From Trichoplusia ni (Eukaryota > Arthropoda > Insecta > Lepidoptera > Noctuidae): a stretch of DNA of 64,000 bases. This document shows positions 55,501 to 64,000 of the stretch, piece after piece (the stretch's first letter is position 1; each line of letters starts with the position of its first letter). The notes under the pieces were generated by a model. That model made no database searches. It worked only from the letters and a program-made list of their open reading frames with translations, and had not been told where the DNA came from. The translations under genes were made by a program, and so were the position numbers. The stretch lies in assembly GCF_003590095.1 (NCBI RefSeq), contig NC_039483.1, positions 12,958,001 through 13,022,000 on the forward strand, in the 5' to 3' direction.

Positions 55501-58500
55501 AGCTATTATTGTTTATAACTCTCGGTAAGACAATACTTTATTTACCGCACAGTAGTTACGCTACTAAAAAATGATAGGATATTTGAAGAATAATAGGTAC
55601 CATGATATGTAAGGGACTACATAATTAAATACTTAAATATAATTGTAACTAATTAAGTAATTTAAATTAACATAATTTTGGCCTGGAGCAATTATACATG
55701 TCCGCTTCGCATGCGCTCATGCGTAAGAAATAACTTGATGCCATTAAAGTCCGAAAACCGATTATTTAATAACGATTGTCTTCATTTTATGGATGTGGAT
55801 TCTAGTCTGCAACATGATTAAGCACGTTGAGTCCAAAACAAGTCAGACTTGTCGCTTGAGTATACCGTTACGTCATTTAAATATTAAATATAAATCATCC
55901 TCACAAAAGTGATCTTAAAAGACAAGTACAATATATATAATACAAACCTTATGTTGAGAGAGGCAAATATATAGAGCTTTTTTGAACTCGTGTAATGTAT
56001 AAAATGTATTTAATGAATACACTTAGCATTAGCGCTGGTTTTGACTTCCTCACTAGATTAGAACATTGTTTTAATAACTATATGTGAAGGAATTATATTC
56101 GTGATTTTATTGATGTAGCTCGAATGTGTAAGTAATCTTGACCTTTCATACGTGTTTGCACTTATGTGATTTATATCATTGCTACACAGCATGTATGCAT
56201 GCCACGTGTTTTAATGATTTTATTATAAAAATAAAACACAAAAGTCGCATAACATTTCGCAAATCGATTCGAAACAAATTCGGATTTATGATTTAATGGC
56301 ATGCCAAAGACTGATTATTGTAGTTAATTATTTACTTGCCTATGCCAGTGATGTAATTATTATTTAAACGTACTTTCCAATAAATACATATATATTATAG
56401 CTACTAGAAACATTAAGTAAATAACCAACCAATTTAAACCATATTCAACGATAAGTAAATAACTCAATGATTCCTATGGTTAGGCTTTGTCAATTTATTC
56501 TCTGCTATATGACTACGTCTCGGTTCACCTAACGTTTTCCATACCCATCGTACATACTTAGCTATAAATGTCAAATGCAACAAAATTGTGTTTATCGTGT
56601 ATTCGTTATGTTATGATACATTCTATGAAGTTCGTAATGCTTGGCTAACGAATTGCAGGTTATCATCGATTACGAAGCATTGATAAAATTAATTCCGTAT
56701 CGATTACTCTACGAAGCTAATGCAGTTTACATTGCTTTATTTAATAGCTATAAAACTTGAGACAATTAAACCTGATACTATGTACGTTATAGGAATCTTG
56801 GCAATCTTGAAATTTGTAGTGTCTCTATTGAAGCCTAATATATTACCCAAAAATTATTTTGTTATTGTACGAAAACGAATTTAAAAATGAACAGGACGTA
56901 ATAACTTTTATGCCTAGTTGAATAGAAAATGGTCAATTAGTCATATCAATCGCAATATTATAACTGTATTCATAGCTCTGATAAGAGAGTCGTTGGTAAT
57001 TTCCTGAATTGAGATGACACACGAATGTATTTTTTTTAATATGAGGAAAAGAAGAAATTCATAATTAACATTGCATTATTATTTTCCTTTTATGTTTCCA
57101 GGTTGTTTAAATAGGAACGTTACTAACCAGACTTTGGCAATTTACCTTGCTACCAACGCACCACATACTGTGGAATTTACTTACTGATACAGATTACTAG
57201 CTAAGAATAGATTCCATGATGGAATACACGTTTGCGAGGAAGTGATACGTGAGAACACGACTGCGGCAGTAAAACTTTGAAATTAAACTAAATTAAATAT
57301 AATACCGGCCACGAGTGAATCGCGCACGAAGGGTTACGCACAAATGTTCGTTGAATGGCAGCCCCCTTAAAAAAATTATTTCATCCTGGTTTTGGTAGTT
57401 TTTGTCGTAGAGTAGTCATAAATAAATCTTCTGTAAAAATTGAATAGCCTATCGCGGTTCATGAGATGCATCCTGGTGTAAAACGGACAGCGCGAAGTCT
57501 TAGTATTAGGTATCTATGGTTTTACCCTTTGGTACAAAGTGTACAAACCCTATAAACGAAAACGAGACATCTAAACTTAATTGGAGTTGTAATTTTGTGA
57601 TAAAGAGTCGACGCGTCTCCCAACGTCCGTCGCGTCATGCTGGCACAATATACGACCTTAAATTGTTTATTTACGGGTCGACATTCGTCAATTTAAATTA
57701 CTTATACCATTTGTCCACTACATTGACTCAATGACACATTACGCATTTAACAAATAAAATATTTTAGATTGACTATTAAAGTTCAATGTCACCTTAATTG
57801 TCTTTAGATTACATTTAGTGTATGACGGCAAGAGATGATGTAGTTGGTTAACATTACATTTATGTATACAATTAATGGATAAATAAACGTTTTTAAATCT
57901 TTTCAGCTTGGCCCTTTTGGACAAAATTAGTAGTAGTGGCAGTTGGGTTCACGGGTGGCGCCGTCTTTATGTACATACAATGTCGTCAGTATCTACACCT
58001 CTGTAATCGTTGGCGAGCTCACAACAGGTATTTAATTTGTTTTCTAATCAATTTGGTATGATGCTGATAGTACGTGACGAATAACGATCGTTTTTCTTGC
58101 ATTTTTTCAGAATATTATTAATTCAAAATGCACCAGAGAAAGTTCCGATCGGCAGTGGTTCTCCACCGGTGCGAGTAAAAAGACGCGAGCGGAGCGCGCG
58201 GGGGCAGGTGATCGCGAACATCGAGCCGCCGCCGCCGCCCGCCGCCTACCACGAGGAGGACGAGAGCGGCGGCTTCGAGACCTACCGCGGCAACCCGCAC
58301 CGCCGCCTGTCCGCGCTGGCCGACGAGCGCCTGCGCGTGGACTCGCACGACGACACGCGCCGCTTCTCGGACACGCGGCTGGTGACGGGCGCGGGGGGCG
58401 CGGGGGGCGCGGCGGGCGCGGCGGACGCGGCCCCCGCGCCGGGCGCCACGCCGGGCCCGCGCGCGCCCGGCGTGTACCACATCAGCGTGGACCCGCTGGA

Positions 58501-58657
58501 GGCCGACATCCGCTCGCTGCTGGCGCTGGAGGCGCGGCGGGCGGCGCGCGCGGCCCGCTCGCTGCCCAACCTGCGCGCCAGCCGCGAGTCGCTGCTGCCG
58601 GCGCGCGAGGCCCCGCCGGCCGCGCCCGCGCCCGCGCCCGCTCCCGCGGCCTCCTGA
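52538..58657 (+). CDS. MARCH1/8-type RING-CH membrane E3 ubiquitin ligase
   Basis: Exons 52538-52739, 54181-54302, 54503-54647, 57907-58027 and 58111-58657 (TGA): 1137 nt, 378 residues, phases consistent. The RING-CH domain spans exons 1-2: CRICHCE, PCYCSG, FVHQSCLQQWL, SCELCKF, giving C4-H-C3 zinc ligands in the RING-CH (RINGv) order. Two transmembrane helices follow (CAVLFHCVAALCVMWSLFVL and TKLVVVAVGFTGGAVFMYI). The order and WPFWTKLVVVA closely match vertebrate MARCHF8/MARCHF1, which ubiquitinate membrane receptors for endocytosis and lysosomal sorting. The C-terminal 180 residues are Ala/Pro/Arg-rich and extremely GC-rich, longer than the vertebrate tail, and not family-conserved. Confidence 0.94.
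52740..54180 (+). other. MARCH intron 1
   Basis: AT-rich intron splitting the RING-CH domain. Nothing recognised inside. Confidence 0.6.
54648..57906 (+). other. MARCH intron 3 (3.3 kb)
   Basis: AT-rich, with a minus-strand SINE-like B box at 54806-54824. The open frames at 54751-54984 and 57516-57734 show no domain. Confidence 0.6.
54800..54830 (-). repeat. SINE or tRNA-like B box, minus strand
   Basis: On the minus strand CTGTGGGTTCGATCCCGGCG fits a Pol III B box. No cloverleaf; likely a SINE remnant. Confidence 0.35.
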
Positions 58658-61600
58658 GGCCTGCTGCTGTACCCGGACGACACCATCTACTAGCGCCGGT
58701 GCAGCCGCGTGTACATACCATGGATTCTGTAAATACTTATTATCATAATAATAGTGCTGGCGCCGCGAGTCCGAGGCCCGTATGACCGCCCGTTAGATAC
58801 CTATCGCGTACCGTTGCATTTGTATCGTGACGTCCATACATTCGGCATGTGTGTATATAGTACCTAACGAATAAATTTTACTTCATATTTTTCTGAATAA
58901 CAATGTAATATTAATTACAGCTCTTTACAAGATCTCTTGTTCATTGGTACTAAATATACTTTTATTTGTGAATAGACCTAATTTTCTTATTATGTCGTAA
59001 ATACTTATGCTCTGTGATTACTCTTTTTTAGACTTGTCCCACTAATTTACGCTCTTTTTATTGTAAGGTAACTTTTTATTTTATGTAAGCAAATAAGTTC
59101 AATCCTATATGTTTTGTTGACATTAATATTAAACCAAGTGGGCTAACTTTTTAAAGCCATTAAAACATGTTTGGCTATCGTATAAACAGTAGGAGGCGAC
59201 GGCTCGGTTGAATCCTGCAGGTGTTATTTCGAAAGCATCAGTGTAAATAAATTACTTAGTTTATTAACTTTACAATAACACTACCAGACAGGTCACACAT
59301 TATACTGAAGGTCTCATTACAAAATTAATTTTGTTAGTCATACTGTTATCCCGGGAGAACGGCAGTTTGATATTATGATCTTCGTGTCGCGACGCGATGA
59401 AATATGGGCTCTATCAATAAATATCTAGGCTAAACTTGCACTTACAACAAAAGCGAAACTATCTGTTATTTGAACCGATGTGCCAGATTTCTTGCAAAGT
59501 ACTATAATTAAAACATAATAGTAGACAGCTTGCAAATATAAAAGTTAGGTCTAATACTGCCAGGGGTAATAATCATGTAGTCTAATTGTCTTTTAATTAC
59601 CTGTGTTAATATTTGTAAAGATTTCTTCCAAATCATCAAAATTATTTCATTTCATGCTCCTGAATTCTGGCGGCCAAATTATGACCTCGAGAGGTCGTAA
59701 ACGAAATGTGTAAGTGTTGCAAATGCCAATGTATATTATTGTATCTATGTCTCAAAACGTATTAAGTAATGTACTAGTACTAGTGTAACCATTCTAGATA
59801 ACTGGCTGTCAATCATTAGGTGATAAATTAAATATAAAACCTCTAAATTATCAGATAATGCTCCATTAAAATTATGTAATCGCTCGTTGTCACGTTCGTC
59901 CGAGTTAGGTATAGTGATGGTTGTCGTTTCATTGCGTAAATAGTTATTTGATAATTTCTAGGCTTTAAAGTCTTTCATCGTAATTGTATAAATTCACTTC
60001 TATTTCTCCGGCTATCCCTTTCCTAGCGTACCGTATGTCCTAATTAGATAATGGCCTGCTGGTTTTTGCAAAACTCACCTTTGTCGGCTCTCAAGCTTTC
60101 GGGTAGTATGAAGGTAAACTAATATAAGACTACTGTACCGTAATTTGTTGTTAAACTTAGTTTCAATGTTTATCTAATATGCATAGTTGTTATTTTCTTA
60201 GATATCCCACTTTTTCAATGTTTCTTGTCTAATTTATGCTGTGTTGATTGTAGATCAAGGTTCAACAAGAAATTTGCCCAAATAACACAATAGTAACGAA
60301 ATTACGTTTTAACTTTGGCATAATTTTTTATCTACTTTCAAATGATAAAGTAAAATAAAAAGCGAGCATTGCAAGATACTTTTCTTTGCGAGGATTTTTG
60401 CCGAATATTTTTAAGTAAGGAATCTCAACATCTCCCGTTCTCTCTTTATGCAATAAAGAATTTTAATAGTCGATTCACTTGTTGCTTGATATATTTTTGA
60501 CAACCGAACCAGCTGCCTCGTTGATACCGCATTTTTAGTATGATACTTAAAACTTACTATTAGTGTGGTATGTGGTGAGGGCAACTATTGCTGGCCAAAC
60601 GCTTAATCGATTCTTCTCGTTTCCTCACGATGTTAAGTCTGTGGCATTATTATTAAAATTGCTGTGTTTTGATACCTTCGTCGATAACGTTTATAGGTTC
60701 CCGCCGTTCTTTTACTGTCTTTTACATGTAAAGTCCTCTTAGGCTGTAACGATATTTACGATCAACGCAACAATATGTTTTTGTCTTAATCTCTGTATCT
60801 TCTTACTGCTTCTGATACCATCTTAAATATCCGTCTTCAGTAACGTGCCATGCAATATGTGTATATTAAGTGTTCGTAACTTGTTCTTCTCTAGTACGTC
60901 TTAAAGGCTTACGTCTTGTGGTGTTCTTTTTTTGCTACCTCTGGTTTTTGGGGATCGATTTGTTGTAGTTGTCTGTTTAATATGGTTATAACGTTGTTAT
61001 CTATGTTCCATGTCAGACTAGTCTAATTTGCACCATTTGGAAAAAAAGTAAAATTAATCAACTGCTAGTAGGATGTTTATTTAAAGTGCAATATCACTAT
61101 GCATTTCTAAGAGCAAGCCTTTTCTAAGAGGCTCTTTATTATAATTGGGTATAAATTTTATTTGTGACACGTAATTCAGAAAGTTAATGTTCTAGTTATC
61201 TTTTATGACAGTTGTAATTAAATTCATCACTATTCTTGTATTTATTATATAGATTGTAGTTTATGACTATTTTTATTTACTTAATACTTAATGACCGTAA
61301 TGACCATGACGATACTAAGTGTTATTAGTTGGCATAATACAAATATGAACTGGGATAGTTATCTGACCTAGTTAACCATTTCAATGGTCTAAGCGGTCGC
61401 GCAGGGACTATTACACATTAATTATTTCGATTGTTGTATTTTAACTATTGACTAAATTCATCGGCTCTAGTAATATTGTGCGTATGACTATAAAGAGTGT
61501 TTTGGTTCATGAGGTACGATTAAGACTTTATGGTATACAATTTTTTGAGATGTAAAATAATTTATGCGATAGTTAATGCATTAATACATATTTAACTTAT

Positions 61601-63100
61601 CATCAGCTTTCTTGAATTAGAGATAACACCAAATTATTATTGAATTACCTTGATGTTAGTGTAATATTAGTGATTAAATATATTAAGAGTTTTCACAATT
61701 GATCCAGTCAGGTTAGCTTAAAGAATTGAAGAACTTAATTCTTATTATAGTTAGTGCCCATTACGTTCGTTTTAAATAAAATGGGGAGACTTGATGTGTA
61801 ACTCAATTGATTTAGTGATCCCATTAATTAAACCTTAAACATTTCTAATTAATTGTTTAGATAGATAGCGTTTAAATAAAATAGTTCGGACTTTGGTGCT
61901 AAATAAAAAGTGAATATCAGTCCAAAATTAGGTAACATATATTTTAGTACGCCGAAAATGTTTGGTGAAATGTCATTAAGTCCTATATTATGTTCTTTTT
62001 AGTCTTGACAATATGTAAAATTTCGAGATTATAAACACATGTATTCACTTTATCAGAGTTTTCAGGTCAATGAGCATGACATATTTTTTATAATACTCTA
62101 ACCTATTAACTGGATGGATTAATTGCACGGCATACTGGTGTGCCATGAACATGAATTTCACATTAATTTATTATTTTAAGTACCAACATTGAATAATGTG
62201 TCGGTGAGAACATGCCTACATATACCTTGATTTACGTACTGTTTATATTATGTTATAAATATACAAACTAGTCCTTTTCATTGATATGCATATTTAATGT
62301 TGGCAAGTTTATACATTTCTGTTAATATTACTCCTTTTTCTTCTCTATTTCATTAGCTTCTTTATTATATTAATTCTTCTCGTTAAATGTTGTAAATTAA
62401 TTGTATATGGCTAATTGTAACTAAGGTATGATGGAGACCGGTCAGTCTGTGGTATAAGTTAATAATAAGTGAGGTTTTATAGGGTGCTTGGAGATGTTTC
62501 CTGATGTTACATGCAGGTTTTGCACTTAATTTTGTGTACTTACGTTGTTTTGACATATCACATAATATAAATATCGAAGTTTAAGGACTAACATTGTATG
62601 TAAATATTTGCTTCGAAATTATAAAAGTGCTTGTAACACGTATCCATCTCCATGAGTCTCAACGTGCTATGAATGTTTATTCCAAAGAATTAATTTCAAA
62701 ATTATAATAAAGTAGTGCCTTATTTGGTGTTCTTTAAAGATATTCTTATGTTTAACATTTAGAATTATTTGTAATTTATTTAAACTGCTATTTCGTTGTT
62801 TATTTTCGTCTGACCATAGCAGTCACTGTATATAGAGGTGTGCGTGCAGCGTGGGCATAGCGCTTGTGACGGATGTGAGCACAGTTTATTTAAGTAAGTA
62901 GTTGTAATAACCCAGTGCACGAGACGTCACCCCTGTCTGTATAATGTGATTTGTGATATAAGTTATTAGTGTTATTTGTTTGCTCAAAATTACTTTCTCC
63001 TTTCGATCTGTGTACTTATGGTTCATGAAATTTGTAAGACTGTATTTTATTTTGTTGTGTAACATCGTTAATAAACTTCGGGTTATGAATATAGTTATTT
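58658..63100 (+). terminator. MARCH 3' untranslated region with proximal and distal poly(A) signals
   Basis: 4.4 kb of AT-rich sequence with no gene on either strand. AATAAA at 58870-58875 would give a short 3' UTR; AATAAA at 63070-63075, just before the convergent neighbour, would give a 4.4 kb one. Which is used cannot be told from sequence. Confidence 0.45.
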
Positions 63101-63738
63101 TGAAATTGAAAATGTTTTATTTTACCTAGAATTACAGGCGGAATGTCAATAATCAAACAAATCACTAAATAAAAATAAATAATTTATTTAAGGTTGATCG
63201 AATTTCATTCTCGTGGGTACGACCGGAGCTCGGGTCGAAGTGACTAGACTGTACACTCAACATTTTTCATATGTATTCATAAACAATATATTATTTCTGT
63301 ACAAACAGAAAATCAACACTTAGTTATAAACATTACATTTCTACTTAATGTAAATATAAATTATATCACTAATACTCGAGTATTAGAATAATTAAATCCA
63401 CCGAAAAATAATATTACACACTGCCAGGAGCATTATTATAATAGCTTCCTAAAAAATATATTGTTAGTCTTATTCGTTGCTACCCCAACAAGTCATTACG
63501 TCTAAGATTATTTGGCGCCTGCAACTAACCGCCGTAAAACCCTCTAAAGATCAGTCCATCGTGTTAACATGGCAAATCGTGCAGTTTTCGAGGTTCGTAG
63601 TCGACATGCAGCGCGAGAGCGTGCGTGAGTGGGTGTCGGGGTGTCGTCGGTATTGTTTGCCATACTAGCCAGGAACTTGCACTACGACGGCAGGTAATAC
63701 TGTCTCGATAGTGTAGTGAGTACGAGTAGCGCTGCGCC

Positions 63739-63825
63739 TTAGAATTCGGTGTCGCCCAGCACGTTGTACATCAAGCGCTTGAACGAGTTCGACTGTTGGA
63801 TGTGCTCTTCATGTAAGGAATTCAC
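63739..63825 (-). CDS. Last coding exon of an unidentified minus-strand gene
   Basis: After the acceptor TTACAG, 28 residues are read in phase 0, VNSLHEEHIQQSNSFKRLMY and NVLGDTEF, ending with TAA (63741-63739). Sequence GC content and codon use are coding-like. The 3' UTR runs to a minus-strand AATAAA at 63188-63183, so it converges with MARCH. The rest of the gene lies beyond 64000. Family not recognised. Confidence 0.6.
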   Translation of the reverse strand: MNSLHEEHIQQSNSFKRLMYNVLGDTEF

Positions 63826-64000
63826 CTGTAACGAAAAGTGTCTGTTGTAATTTTATTATGATAATTATTTGCAAACCATGTAATAGTAAAAAGCCAATTC
63901 TAGTTGCCTCACATAGACCTGATTGTCATGTAGGTTTATCACAGTCAGAATACTGTGCCCACAGATTTTACAGTTACAGTTTGAGGTATAGGTATGGAAG

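Noticed and set aside
58118..58721. Minus-strand ORFs over the last MARCH exon
   Set aside because: Same GC effect. The plus frame continues the conserved MARCH protein; the antisense frames are Ala/Arg/Gly noise.
1..64000. CRISPR arrays, prophage, operons or bacterial regulatory sites
   Set aside because: No regularly spaced repeats or compact gene clusters; all genes have introns and animal protein families, so this is eukaryotic nuclear DNA.

Overview
This is a 64 kb piece of an insect nuclear genome, most likely a moth or butterfly (Lepidoptera). The DNA is AT-rich, genes are split by GT-AG introns of very different sizes, the introns carry decayed tRNA-derived SINE-like pieces, and a full-length non-LTR retrotransposon sits in one intron. 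No bacterial gene organisation, CRISPR array or rRNA is present. All gene models were built by hand from splice signals, reading-frame phase and protein-family recognition; no search was run.

Layout: (1) 1-6395 (+), the last five coding exons of SEC63, the ER translocation co-chaperone. (2) about 7.1-43.3 kb (+), Zasp (ALP/Enigma-type PDZ-LIM protein of the muscle Z-disc): a 5' untranslated exon near 7.2 kb, a 15 kb first intron holding a LINE (about 17.0-21.75 kb), the PDZ exons, the ZM-motif exon and four LIM domains, ending at 41554. (3) 44113-44547 (-), a small two-exon gene for an 82-residue single-pass, mitochondrial-looking protein. (4) 47057-51529 (-), Nopp140/NOLC1, the nucleolar phosphoprotein, with two alternative C-termini (SRP40 domain or RGG box). 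(5) 52538-58657 (+), a MARCH1/8-type RING-CH membrane E3 ubiquitin ligase with a long 3' untranslated region. (6) 63739-63825 (-), the last exon of an unidentified gene.

The most interesting locus is Zasp. Two of its LIM zinc fingers are cut in half by introns, and in both cases there are two alternative exons that each supply the first C-x2-C half: 31776-31929 or 32166-32502 for LIM1, and 35050-38212 or 38446-39682 for LIM2. All four exons enter in phase 1 and leave in phase 2, so including both members of a pair breaks the frame: the phases themselves enforce mutual exclusion. There is also a likely 24-nt microexon (34682-34705), tandem NAGNAG-type acceptors on both LIM1 exons and a possible intronic poly(A) site between the LIM2 alternatives. 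Most striking is a second long open frame (41442-42713) that overlaps the last LIM exon in another frame, continues far past the Zasp stop and ends in a hydrophobic tail anchor. Skipping the three exons 39881-40489 (424 nt in total) would shift translation into it, giving a LIM2-4-less, membrane-tailed Zasp isoform. This is the best candidate here for something not previously described.

Functionally the genes are unrelated neighbours: ER translocation, Z-disc scaffold, mitochondrion-like membrane peptide, nucleolar chaperone and ubiquitin ligase. Zasp and the small gene converge, Nopp140 and MARCH diverge from a roughly 1 kb interval, and MARCH converges with the last gene.
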